Shown here: positions 1 through 6,224 of the stretch, one piece after another | How the letters are laid out: every line of letters starts with the position of its first letter | Position numbering within the stretch: the first letter of the stretch is position 1 | Assembly (NCBI GenBank): GCA_946544555.1 | Contig: CAMNMI010000032.1 | Location: 1 to 9,363 of the forward strand | Direction of reading: 5' to 3' | DNA: 9,363 nt | DNA from: an uncultured Rickettsiales bacterium | GTDB lineage: Bacteria; Pseudomonadota; Alphaproteobacteria; Rickettsiales; Deianiraeaceae | Notes under the pieces: model-generated | Database searches by the model: none | Seen by the model: the letters and a program-made list of their open reading frames with translations, nothing else | Told to the model about the DNA's origin: nothing | Position numbers and translations under genes: made by a program

Positions 1-8
1 CTCATTCA

Positions 9-37
9 ATTGTAGGTTGATAAAAAATAAATGTCAA
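9..37 (-). promoter_or_regulatory. Divergent sigma70-type promoter reading out of the window
   Basis: On the minus strand TTGACA (37-32) is followed after exactly 17 bases by TACAAT (14-9), 6/6 and 5/6 matches to the consensus. It would transcribe leftwards into a gene outside the window, which makes 1-163 a divergent control region shared with atpB. No reading frame in 1-163 looks coding. The motifs are seen directly; promoter activity is inferred. Confidence 0.55.
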
Positions 38-69
38 CAACTTTTTAATTTGTAGTTGAAAAAATAAAT
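11..69 (+). repeat. Two imperfect direct repeats, 40-base spacing, upstream of atpB
   Basis: TGTAGGTTGATAAAAAATAA (from 11) and TGTAGTTGAAAAAATAAAT (51-69) are similar A-rich units whose starts lie 40 bases apart. They flank the -35 of the leftward promoter. They could be regulator sites or simply low-complexity AT-rich sequence; nothing in the window decides between these. Confidence 0.3.
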
Positions 70-118
70 ACAGAAATTGGTGGTTGGTTTTAATGGAATA
101 TTACAAAAATCCAAATCC

Positions 119-146
119 TTGACAATTAAAATAATGTCATAAACAT
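119..146 (+). promoter_or_regulatory. Putative promoter of atpB-maf
   Basis: A perfect TTGACA lies at 119-124. The best-spaced -10 (16 bases) is AAACAT (141-146), only 3/6, so the -10 is weak. TGACA (120-124) and TGTCA (135-139) form an inverted repeat with a 10-base gap across the spacer, a possible operator. Transcription would begin near 152, leaving about a dozen bases before the ATG at 164. Confidence 0.35.
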
Positions 147-163
147 CAGGCGTTTTTGTTGCA

Positions 164-910
164 ATGAGCGCTTCTGTTAATCCAATGCATCAGTTTGAGC
201 TGACGAATGTGGTAAAGATAGAGGCATTTGGCCTAAATTTTAGCTTAACAAATGGCTCAATTGTTCTTGGAGCAGTAGTATTAATTGGCCTTGTATTAGG
301 ATTTTGTCTCAAACGTTGCAACAAATTAATCCCAAACAGGAGACAGGCCGCACTTGAATGGTCTTTGTTAACAATACGTAATATAGTAGCTGGCTCACTC
401 GGAGAAGTTGGCAAAAAATATGTCCCGTTCGTATTCTCCATATTTGCATTCGTGTTGTTGTTGAACCTCATCGGTCTCATTCCGGGCACATTTGCGCAAA
501 CAAGCCACATTTCCATCACATTCACACTTGCAATGATGATTTTTCTGGTCTGTGTGCTTGCAACAATCGCTAAAAAGGGGCTCGGCTTCTTCAAAATATT
601 TCTTCCAGAAGGCACACCACTCTGGATGGCGCCGCTCATGTTCGTCCTTGAATTTTTCTCCTACCTCGTGCGCCCAGTTAGCTTGTCGGTTCGTTTGGCG
701 GCCAACATGATCGCCGGTCACGTGATGCTTGATGTCATTGCATTTTTTGTCATAACACTGGGTTCAGTCATGTTTGCGCTCGGGCTTTTACCATTCGCAT
801 TTTTGGTGGTTCTGATGGCTTTTGAGGTGTTTGTGGCATTCTTGCAGGCATATATCTTCTCCATCTTTGCCTGTGTCTACATTAACGAAGCGGCTCATGG
901 CGGACACTAA
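164..910 (+). CDS. atpB: ATP synthase F0 subunit a
   Basis: Subunit a of the membrane F0 sector, which forms the proton half-channels beside the c-ring. The 248-residue protein has the usual alphaproteobacterial length and an N-terminus of the PMHQFEL type (compare PMEQFEI). Hydrophobic segments lie at about 33-50, 87-107, 116-136, 155-170, 188-208 and 210-238. The family signature SVRLAANMIAGHVML is present, with R177 at the place of the essential proton-path arginine (Arg210 in E. coli). The C-terminal helix LMAFEVFVAFLQAYIFSIF is also typical. The ATG at 164 has no Shine-Dalgarno before it; the alternative ATG at 185 would remove little. Its 3' end overlaps maf by 14 bases. The usual neighbours atpI, atpE and atpF are absent on both sides in the window, which is unusual. 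Identification is secure. Confidence 0.97.
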   Translation: MSASVNPMHQFELTNVVKIEAFGLNFSLTNGSIVLGAVVLIGLVLGFCLKRCNKLIPNRRQAALEWSLLTIRNIVAGSLGEVGKKYVPFVFSIFAFVLLLNLIGLIPGTFAQTSHISITFTLAMMIFLVCVLATIAKKGLGFFKIFLPEGTPLWMAPLMFVLEFFSYLVRPVSLSVRLAANMIAGHVMLDVIAFFVITLGSVMFALGLLPFAFLVVLMAFEVFVAFLQAYIFSIFACVYINEAAHGGH

Positions 911-1523
911 TAATACCAACAAAAAGATAATTCTGGCTTCTGGCTCTGCATGGAGATTAAAAATCCTCAACCAGATGTTTATTACTCCTGATTATGTCAT
1001 CACGACAGACGTGCCAGAGCCAATCATCAAGAAGGAAAAACCACGCGACATGTCAATCCGTTTAGCCAAAGCAAAGGGTGAAAAGGCATACGAAATGGTT
1101 ATGGCCGACCCAAATATTGACAAACATTCCATCATTATTGCGGGCGACACAGTAGCATGCATTGGCAACAGAGTGCTTGACAAGGCGCTAAATAAGGACG
1201 ATGTGAGGCGCTATACAGAGCTCATGAATGGCCGCAATTCAAGGATATATTCCACGGCTTGCATCATTGATGTGGAGACAGGCAGGCGTTCCATCAAAAC
1301 TGCTGATGCGAGGGTAAGGATGAAATATCTTCAACAAGACGAAATTGACTTTATAGTTGACATGGCCGAGGGCATTGGCAAGGCAGGTGGCTACTCTATT
1401 GGTGGGTTTGCGTGCTGTTTGTTTAATAAGGTTGTTGGGTCGTACACGGCTATTCTTGGACTGGATGCACCACATGTTTATAATGCATTGAGGAGCTTTG
1501 GGTATAGGTTTGAGAAGAAGTAG
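897..1523 (+). CDS. maf: Maf-family nucleoside triphosphate pyrophosphatase
   Basis: Maf/HAM1-fold enzyme that hydrolyses non-canonical or excess nucleoside triphosphates (dTTP/UTP or m7GTP, depending on subtype) to monophosphate and pyrophosphate in the cytoplasm. The 208-residue protein begins MADTNNTNKK and runs into IILASGSAWRLKIL, the N-terminal substrate loop (LASxSxxR-like). Further family marks are IAGDTVACIG with D84 as the probable catalytic acid, K96 in LDKA, the MNGRNSRIYSTACI strand, and GKAGGYSIGG (161-170) followed by VVGSYTAILGLD. I chose the ATG at 897 over the in-frame ATG at 822 because the motif normally starts within about 10 residues of the N-terminus and the longer form would be read inside atpB. 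It overlaps atpB by 14 bases, so the two are probably translationally coupled. Subtype (YhdE-like or YceF-like) cannot be decided by eye. Confidence 0.93.
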   Translation: MADTNNTNKKIILASGSAWRLKILNQMFITPDYVITTDVPEPIIKKEKPRDMSIRLAKAKGEKAYEMVMADPNIDKHSIIIAGDTVACIGNRVLDKALNKDDVRRYTELMNGRNSRIYSTACIIDVETGRRSIKTADARVRMKYLQQDEIDFIVDMAEGIGKAGGYSIGGFACCLFNKVVGSYTAILGLDAPHVYNALRSFGYRFEKK

Positions 1524-1549
1524 GCGCGAACACCGTAGGTTTCTGCGCC
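1523..1549 (+). terminator. Hairpin after maf, possible terminator
   Basis: GGCGC (1523-1527) and GCGCC (1545-1549) form a five-pair GC stem starting on the last base of the maf stop codon. Inside it, ACC (1530-1532 region) can pair with GGT around a short loop, with mismatches between. A T-rich stretch (ATTTTGTTATTTTA) follows about eight bases later. The late T tract makes this an imperfect intrinsic terminator for atpB-maf. Confidence 0.4.
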
Positions 1550-1570
1550 AATGTGGATTTTGTTATTTTA

Positions 1571-1599
1571 TTGACAATTCTGTCAGAGTAAAGTAAAAT
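1571..1599 (+). promoter_or_regulatory. Promoter of the split caspase-like gene
   Basis: TTGACA (1571-1576, 6/6) and TAAAAT (1594-1599, 5/6) are separated by exactly 17 bases, the best-looking promoter on the plus strand. The -10 overlaps the ATG at 1598, so transcription (about 1606) would start downstream of that codon. This favours the ATG at 1619 as the true start, with a leader of roughly 13 bases. TGACA (1572-1576) and TGTCA (1581-1585) form an inverted repeat in the spacer, as at atpB. Confidence 0.6.
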
Positions 1600-1618
1600 G
1601 AAACTGGTTGTTATTGAA

Positions 1619-2056
1619 ATGGAGAATAAAGAAAAACAAAAAACAAAGGAAACGGATGTGGTTAAACCTTACACAATAAGAATATTGCCTAATAACAAAG
1701 ACATCCTCGATAAGGGGATGCATCATGTCATGGATAGCAAGACAGATAAGGTTATAAAGTGTAACGAGGTTGACGAATATTTTAAAGCATTAAAAAAAGG
1801 TATTAATATTAATGGCGGAAAATGCCAAGTTCCAAAAATATTAAAAATAAAACTGGATGCGCATGGTTCGGATGATGGATGTATTTTTATGGGCAACAGG
1901 AAAGCGACTAATGGTAATAATATATATCATATATTGGGCGCGCATATTAAAGACTTGCTGACGAAGGGAGTGGAGAAAGTTTATATTAAGACAAGTCCAT
2001 GCTACGGTGGGTGTTATGTTAATACACGTGACGGAAAAAAAGTGTCTTCCAAATAA
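1619..2056 (+). CDS. Unrecognised protein, N-terminal part of a caspase-like split gene
   Basis: A 145-residue product from the ATG at 1619; the in-frame ATG at 1598 adds seven residues but lies inside the -10 box. I do not recognise a named family. After a charged N-terminus (MENKEKQKTKETD), a strand KILKIKLD leads to AHGSDDG with H82, and a later strand VEKVYIKTS leads to PCYGGCYV with C128. A strand ending in His-Gly, then about 45 residues on a strand ending in a Cys followed by Gly, is the layout of clan CD (caspase/gingipain/MARTX cysteine-protease-domain) peptidases, so a cysteine peptidase fold is an inference, not an established hit. The frame ends in tandem TAA TAA just after an A7 run, and the next frame continues with what looks like the rest of the domain. 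It has no signal peptide or membrane segment. Confidence 0.7.
   Translation: MENKEKQKTKETDVVKPYTIRILPNNKDILDKGMHHVMDSKTDKVIKCNEVDEYFKALKKGININGGKCQVPKILKIKLDAHGSDDGCIFMGNRKATNGNNIYHILGAHIKDLLTKGVEKVYIKTSPCYGGCYVNTRDGKKVSSK
2035..2041 (+). other. A7 slippery site, probable -1 frameshift or indel
   Basis: Seven A residues follow GG in the phase A AAA AAA relative to the upstream frame, which is the correct phase for a -1 ribosomal slip. Slipping at 2041 moves from DGKK into SVFQIIKEAFGY and then the downstream frame, which is open from 2032; the upstream frame stops at 2054. CTTCC (2046-2050) and GGAAG (2061-2065) could form a small stem four bases after the run. The joined product would be 339 residues. 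Programmed frameshifting, transcriptional slippage on poly-A, a one-base deletion making a pseudogene, and a homopolymer sequencing error all fit. Confidence 0.6.
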
Positions 2057-2076
2057 TAAAGGAAGCGTTTGGATAC

Positions 2077-2637
2077 ATGTCTTCGGATCAAGATAAAGGA
2101 TCGGTGGAAAAGTTGATAAGCAGAGTTTATTGTAGCACAACAAGAGCCGGTATTGGAACGTGGACCACGGGGAGGGCGCATGGACACTCACACGGATATT
2201 GTCAGGAAAAGGACGTTCCTTGGTACAAAACATTAAGATATGAGCTAAATAATTTTTTAGGGACAGCCTATTGGATGTTTGTACGTTGGAAACCAACACG
2301 CAATGTCAATTGGTTTAGGCACATGTCTAAATCAAAAAGGAATTCGATGGGCGTTCTAATCGGAAGTGAAGGAAAAATATATTTTCCATTAAAAGATGCA
2401 AATAAATTTGGATATGACAATTACTTTAAAAACCCAAAAAAAGCGAAAGAATTACATGAGAAATATTCTGGTCCAGAGGCAAAGAAGAAAGCTTACGAAT
2501 TTCTGGGTGTGGGTGATATGAAACCCAAGAGTGATATTGGGCCCAAGAGTGATATGGAGCCCAAGATGAGCAATGTAGAAGCGAAAGCCAGCTTGGAAGA
2601 TAACAATATTTGGAAATCTTACTATTTTCCATTTTAA
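2077..2637 (+). CDS. Unrecognised protein, C-terminal part of the split gene
   Basis: A 186-residue frame from the ATG at 2077; the same frame is open upstream to 2032 and overlaps the end of the previous gene. No known family is recognised. The first part, LISRVYCSTTRAGIG, resembles the strand and turn after the catalytic Cys in caspase-like folds, which fits a continuation of the preceding frame. Next comes RAHGHSHGYC with H35, H37, H39 and C42, a possible metal or active-site cluster. A basic, aromatic middle follows (WFRHMSKSKR), then a KPKSD-rich tail of about 2.5 hexapeptide repeats (148-163) and the end WKSYYFPF. The ATG at 2077 has no good Shine-Dalgarno (AAAGGA lies about 13 bases away), so independent initiation is less likely than entry by frameshift. 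The gene ends four bases before the GC-rich repeat. Confidence 0.65.
   Translation: MSSDQDKGSVEKLISRVYCSTTRAGIGTWTTGRAHGHSHGYCQEKDVPWYKTLRYELNNFLGTAYWMFVRWKPTRNVNWFRHMSKSKRNSMGVLIGSEGKIYFPLKDANKFGYDNYFKNPKKAKELHEKYSGPEAKKKAYEFLGVGDMKPKSDIGPKSDMEPKMSNVEAKASLEDNNIWKSYYFPF
2524..2570 (+). repeat. 18-base tandem repeat inside the coding region
   Basis: CCCAAGAGTGATATTGGG (2524-2541) is followed directly by CCCAAGAGTGATATGGAG (2542-2559) and a partial third unit CCCAAGATGAG (2560-2570). A related GGTGATATGAAA precedes it. The unit is a multiple of three and encodes PKSD(I/M)(G/E), so copy-number change would keep the frame. It looks like a hydrophilic tail that can expand or contract. Confidence 0.8.
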
Positions 2638-2640
2638 ATA

Positions 2641-2739
2641 AATCAGTTACGCCGCCCGAGGCCACGCCATCGCGGTTTGTATTTCGCTCCTCGCGTTGCT
2701 CCTCGCACAAACCCACTCCGCGCTGGCGCAACACTGATT
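2641..2739 (+). repeat. GC-rich palindromic repeat, copy A
   Basis: A GC-rich block in AT-rich surroundings fills the convergent gap after the split gene and touches the omptin stop codon. Outer arms AATCA (2641-2645) with TGATT (2735-2739) and GTTACGCC (2646-2653) with GGCGCAAC (2725-2732, one mismatch) can pair. Inner arms GGTTTGT (2674-2680) and ACAAACC (2707-2713) pair perfectly. The loop holds GCTCCTCGC twice (2686-2694 and 2698-2706). The block 2651-2679 is nearly identical to copies at 8091-8196 (inverted) and 9287 onward. It could act as a bidirectional terminator or mRNA 3' stabiliser, and resembles REP-type elements in organisation. Confidence 0.85.
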
Positions 2740-3964
2740 ACAACATCAAGCCATGAAATGCGTAAGTCAAACCAACTCTGACTGTAAATGCTGAATTTGA
2801 CATTGCGGCTGTTTTTTTGCCTCCTTTGCCAATAAGCTCGCCGGTGTTGTGATCATAAATATTATTTATACCATTATTCAATCTATACTTTGTCTTGTAG
2901 AAGCTTCCTTCAAGAAACACCCTGAAATCATCATTTATCCACAAACCAAGATTTAAAGTCAAATCATAATGCATCAAATTCTTATATTTTTCTTTAAACA
3001 ACAAACTTCTCATGTAATGGATGTCTTGGTTTTCACTGCTATTCAGCAACATACTGTTCTTGAATGTAAGCATCGCAGAGAATGGTCCTTGTGCATATTC
3101 AACTGCAAGTCCATAATATGGCAAAAGCATACGCTGTGTATATTTAATTCCCGGAACATTGTCAAACGTTCCTGTTTCATATCCAAGCGCATAACTATAT
3201 TCTCCACCATATGCTTGTGATGATGAGTTAATATATTTCAAACCAAGTAAGACATGAAATCTCAAACTTCCACCTTTGATAAGGTTGTCAAACTTCAAAA
3301 AGTTCAATCTTGCATTGAAATCTAAATTGTAATATGAAAATTTACCTTTCGTGTGACGACTGTGTTCTGTTGGTTCTTGCAAGCTACTTGATGCAGGAAG
3401 CCTGTAATTTTCATAAAGCCAATCATAATCATTCATTTGATATGAACCTGTCTTTTTCCAAGCAGTCATTGTGGCTCTGGCACTAAAACTTAATCTTTGG
3501 AAATTCTTGAATGGTGTCCAGTCAATACCGAATGTAAAAACTGATGTATTTTTATTAACCCAGTCCAGTTGACTAATCCTATCGCCGTCACTCACAACAT
3601 ATTCACCCATTTTATGTGTCATCAGGCCATATGCAGCAGTAATTTGCAACGATTTGTCTTTCTTATTTTCTGTGGCTTCTAATTCTTCCTCTTTTGCCTT
3701 TTCTTTAACTTGTTCTTTTGTTTTATTAATAATAGCTTTACGTCTATCATTTTCTTCAATGAATTCTCTTGCGGTTTGTCTCTTTTCACTTTGCTGGCCG
3801 ACCGATGCGTTCACTTTATACGCATCTTTTGATTGCTTTATGTTCCATGCGCTTTCATATAATGCGTCTTGATATTCAAAGGCATGCGCAGAAGTATTAC
3901 TAAAAACACTCAAACATATAGATAAAATCGCCAAATATGCATACCGAAAATGTACTTTCTTCAT
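2738..3964 (-). CDS. Omptin-family outer-membrane aspartate protease
   Basis: Peptidase family A26 (OmpT, Pla, PgtE), a 10-strand outer-membrane beta-barrel that cleaves peptides on the cell surface. The 408-residue precursor has a clear signal peptide: MKK, hydrophobic AYLAILSICLSVF, then cleavage after SAHA (residue 28). The in-frame start 14 codons upstream would bury this signal, so the ATG at 3964 is chosen. Active-site marks are present: MNDYDW with D179 and D181 (OmpT Asp83/Asp85) and NQDIHY with D314 and H316 (OmpT Asp210/His212). SDGDRISQLDW (125-135), FLEGSFYKTKYR and NIYDHN also match omptins. Odd features are a charged, probably helical segment at about 55-105 (EKRQTAREFIEENDRRK onward) before the barrel, making it about 90 residues longer than OmpT, and a C-terminus that runs HGLML past the terminal-strand Phe. 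It is a single gene, divergent from atpH. Confidence 0.9.
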   Translation of the reverse strand: MKKVHFRYAYLAILSICLSVFSNTSAHAFEYQDALYESAWNIKQSKDAYKVNASVGQQSEKRQTAREFIEENDRRKAIINKTKEQVKEKAKEEELEATENKKDKSLQITAAYGLMTHKMGEYVVSDGDRISQLDWVNKNTSVFTFGIDWTPFKNFQRLSFSARATMTAWKKTGSYQMNDYDWLYENYRLPASSSLQEPTEHSRHTKGKFSYYNLDFNARLNFLKFDNLIKGGSLRFHVLLGLKYINSSSQAYGGEYSYALGYETGTFDNVPGIKYTQRMLLPYYGLAVEYAQGPFSAMLTFKNSMLLNSSENQDIHYMRSLLFKEKYKNLMHYDLTLNLGLWINDDFRVFLEGSFYKTKYRLNNGINNIYDHNTGELIGKGGKKTAAMSNSAFTVRVGLTYAFHGLML

Positions 3965-3978
3965 AAATAAACTTTTAT

Positions 3979-4006
3979 ATTTTATCAAAAAAATTAATCC
4001 TTGCAA
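3979..4006 (-). promoter_or_regulatory. Putative omptin promoter
   Basis: On the minus strand TTGCAA (4006-4001, 4/6) and TAAAAT (3984-3979, 5/6) are 16 bases apart. Transcription would start near 3972, only about eight bases before the ATG at 3964, so the leader is very short and has no Shine-Dalgarno. The same TAAAAT -10 is used at 1594. Confidence 0.45.
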
Positions 4007-4097
4007 TAGTTATGTTAAGATATTTTACAAATATTCTAAATTATAATAAATTTTGCACAGCAAATAATATATATGCATTGTACTATTTTTTGCTCCC

Positions 4098-4130
4098 TTG
4101 ACAAATAATTTTAACAAATTAACAGATAAT
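4098..4130 (+). promoter_or_regulatory. Possible promoter of the atpH-dat-TPR operon
   Basis: A perfect TTGACA lies at 4098-4103, 28 bases before the atpH ATG. A good -10, GATAAT (4125-4130), is present but 21 bases away, longer than usual; no better -10 sits at 16-18 bases. The -35 is convincing and the -10 assignment is not. Confidence 0.35.
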
Positions 4131-4131
4131 T

Positions 4132-4674
4132 ATGTTGTCTTTAACTGACAGAGCGAGAATTGTGAATTCGTATTCAACCGTGCTGGAGGGTATTTTGTCT
4201 TCTCGTGCTGACTTTGAAGATATATTGGACGGATTAAAAAACTGCGCCGCAAACGACAAGTTCAATGACCTACGTGTATCTCCTGCAAATGTTAAGGAAT
4301 ATCGCAAATTGTTAAAAGAGATGTTGATAAATATTGATGTTGGAGACACATTGCAGAAGTTTATTTTTACGCTATTGTCTCGCAGATATTTGAACCTTTT
4401 AGGTGAAATTGTAGCTGCCACAGAACACAAGATGAGAAAGCAATTAAAACGTAATACAATTACTGTTTTGAGCAATAAGGAACTCGACAACTCGGTGAAG
4501 GAAGAAATTGCAGGTGTAATTGAAAAGAAAATTGGCAAGGGAAATAATATAATCTATAAACAAGATGCACGCGTGCATGGAGATACGATTGAGCTTCGTG
4601 CAAATGGAAATGTCTGTGTTTTGAATATTATGCAATTGGTTAGAAATGTATTTGATGTTAAAGAAAGTTTTTAA
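4132..4674 (+). CDS. atpH: ATP synthase F1 subunit delta (OSCP), divergent
   Basis: Delta/OSCP joins the F1 head to the peripheral stalk (subunit b) of ATP synthase at the inner face of the cytoplasmic membrane. At 180 residues it has the usual length. The N-terminal six-helix domain begins DRARIVNSYSTVLEGIL, as in the ARRYAxALxE start of the family. The middle TLQKFIFTLLSRRYLNLLGEI (73-93) matches the conserved helix leading to LLxRxRLxLLxEI. The C-terminal part (KELDNSVKEEIAGVIEKKIG, then DARVHGDTIELRANG) follows the family pattern, but the usual GG before the strand is GD and the rest is divergent. The normal downstream partner atpA is replaced by dat, nine bases after the stop codon. No Shine-Dalgarno is present. 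Call based on overall pattern; a distant homologue would be the only alternative. Confidence 0.75.
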   Translation: MLSLTDRARIVNSYSTVLEGILSSRADFEDILDGLKNCAANDKFNDLRVSPANVKEYRKLLKEMLINIDVGDTLQKFIFTLLSRRYLNLLGEIVAATEHKMRKQLKRNTITVLSNKELDNSVKEEIAGVIEKKIGKGNNIIYKQDARVHGDTIELRANGNVCVLNIMQLVRNVFDVKESF

Positions 4675-4682
4675 GTTTGAGT

Positions 4683-5546
4683 ATGGCAATAATGTATTTC
4701 AATGGTGAATTTGTTGAAGAAAGCGAAGCAAAAACGTCTGTTCTGGACGCAGGTTATTACTACGGAGACGGAATATACGAAGTTGTGCTATTGAATAATG
4801 GCAAATTTGTTGACTTTGATGCACACATCAACAGATTTTTATCTTGTATGCAAAAGGCATACTTCAAGCACATTCCTTCAAAAGAAGAAATAACAAAAAT
4901 TATCAACGAAGTTGTTAATAGAAACGAAGGTAATGAAAATTTAAAAACAGCATCAATATACATGCAGATTACACGTGGAACAACTGAAAGAACACATGCG
5001 TTTTATCACCTTGACTTAAAGCCAAACTTCTTGGTTAGAATGTTGCCTGTTAAGCTGGCAGAAGAAATCAAACAATGGCACTGCACAATTGTGGAAGACC
5101 CACGCCGTTTGCACTGCAATGTAAAAGTCATCAGCTTGATGCCAATGGTTATTGCTAAATATGAGGCCGAAGAACGCGGCTTTGATGACATATTATTCTA
5201 CAACAGTCGTTGTCAGTCAATGACAGAAGGTAGCAGTTTTAATCTGTTTATAGTATCAAATGATGGAAAGATTATAACATGTCCGCTTGGTTTGGAAATA
5301 TTGCCAGGGTGCACAAGGACAAGAGCAATTCAGTTGTTTCATGATAATGGCTATCAAGTTGAGGAAAGGCATTATTCCAAGGATGAGTTGCTTAATGCAA
5401 GAGAGATTTTTACAACAAGTGCTGTGAAAATTGTAACCGCAGTTGTGAAAGTTGACGGCCAGCAGATTGGTGACGGCAAGGTCGGAGAAATTACCAGCTG
5501 GTTGAAGAAAGAATATTTCAATTTTATGAACTCATCAAATGAGTGA
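4683..5546 (+). CDS. dat: D-amino acid aminotransferase (PLP fold-type IV)
   Basis: Class IV PLP transaminase, closest by eye to D-alanine aminotransferase, which interconverts D-Ala plus 2-oxoglutarate with pyruvate plus D-Glu in the cytoplasm. The product is 287 residues from the ATG at 4683; numbers below count from the TTG two codons upstream. Visible sites are Y34 in GDGIYE, R105 and H107 in ERTHAF (the carboxylate-binding Arg and His that separate Dat from branched-chain enzymes), K150 in HCNVKVISLMP (the Schiff-base lysine, equal to Lys145 of Bacillus Dat), TEGSSFN (183-189) with the PLP-contacting Glu, and LPGCTR (209-214). TTSAVKIVTAV and DGKVGE complete the fold. It lies nine bases after atpH and overlaps the TPR gene by eight bases. 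Position near ddl suggests that it feeds D-Ala or D-Glu to peptidoglycan; whether a racemase exists elsewhere is unknown. Confidence 0.9.
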   Translation: MAIMYFNGEFVEESEAKTSVLDAGYYYGDGIYEVVLLNNGKFVDFDAHINRFLSCMQKAYFKHIPSKEEITKIINEVVNRNEGNENLKTASIYMQITRGTTERTHAFYHLDLKPNFLVRMLPVKLAEEIKQWHCTIVEDPRRLHCNVKVISLMPMVIAKYEAEERGFDDILFYNSRCQSMTEGSSFNLFIVSNDGKIITCPLGLEILPGCTRTRAIQLFHDNGYQVEERHYSKDELLNAREIFTTSAVKIVTAVVKVDGQQIGDGKVGEITSWLKKEYFNFMNSSNE

Positions 5547-6090
5547 TGAAACAGACGACAGAGCAAAACGTTTATTACATTTTGTTGGTCGCGAGACCAA
5601 AAAGATGTTCAAGCCGATTAGTAATGACTCTGAAATAATCAAAGGAATGGTTGAGAGGGGTGCGGAGGTGAAAGCACTTTTCACAGATTTTTTCTCACTC
5701 CTTTATTCATGCGCAAAGTGGCTATATTATTACATCTTTAACCTGTTTTCCGCAACAAAGCAAATAAGGAAGGAGAGCAAACACGCTGCCGTTAACAATT
5801 TCCGCATTGGCTTGATAATGTTGAAGATGAATAAGGTTTTGGATGCAAAAATCAGGTTTTTGATGTCAAACATGTTCTTCAAAAAGTCACCATTAACGAA
5901 ATATTATATTGCCTATACCTTCTTTTTGGAGCACAAATATACCAAAAGTTTGAAATATATCCATGAGGCCATCAAGCTTGATCCGAAACATCAGCGGTCA
6001 ATAGAGCTAATGCACGCTATTGAGAAGGAGATGGAAATTACAAAAATTATCAACAAAGCCGCAGAAAAGACAACAAAGAAAAAGAATTAA
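5539..6090 (+). CDS. Small TPR-containing protein of unknown function
   Basis: A 183-residue protein, basic at the C-terminus. An N-terminal charged region is followed by an aromatic hydrophobic stretch (LFTDFFSLLYSCAKWLYYYIFNLF, about 48-71, split here by description only) that may be a membrane or amphipathic anchor. Two TPR-like helical pairs follow: about 84-117 (FRIGLIMLKMNKVLDAKIRF) and about 118-151 (YYIAYTFFLEHKYTKSLKYI, ending AIKLDPKH), the second being the clearer match with the Pro at the repeat end. The tail is Lys-rich (TTKKKN). The ATG at 5539 lies within the last codons of dat (overlap 5539-5546), so translation is coupled to dat. TPRs bind other proteins; no partner can be named from the sequence. 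Confidence 0.8.
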   Translation: MSDETDDRAKRLLHFVGRETKKMFKPISNDSEIIKGMVERGAEVKALFTDFFSLLYSCAKWLYYYIFNLFSATKQIRKESKHAAVNNFRIGLIMLKMNKVLDAKIRFLMSNMFFKKSPLTKYYIAYTFFLEHKYTKSLKYIHEAIKLDPKHQRSIELMHAIEKEMEITKIINKAAEKTTKKKN

Positions 6091-6224
6091 TTGTTTTGTG
6101 TATATGCTACCATATGTTATGTCGTTGCCGTTTTTCCGTACATCGTTCCTTGTCTGCTAAACACACTCTGTGTCGCGCAATTAGAGCTTTTTAGTTTAAC
6201 ACAACCTTCAATTTCAAAACACTC

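Noticed and set aside
190..721. Minus-strand frames of 149 and 108 codons
   Set aside because: They are antisense to atpB, which is unambiguous, and show no family motif.
822..896. Longer start for maf
   Set aside because: It would be read inside atpB and add 25 residues with no family match before the conserved LAS motif.
1841..2299. Minus-strand frame of 152 codons across the split gene junction
   Set aside because: No promoter or recognisable domain; the plus-strand frames have a good promoter and a coherent joined product.
2426..2734. Minus-strand frame reading through repeat copy A
   Set aside because: Half lies in the repeat and the rest mirrors the tandem repeat of the plus-strand gene.
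6091..6224. Possible tRNA or small RNA in the gap before ddl
   Set aside because: Only short weak hairpins are present; no cloverleaf, TTCRA arm or terminator could be traced.
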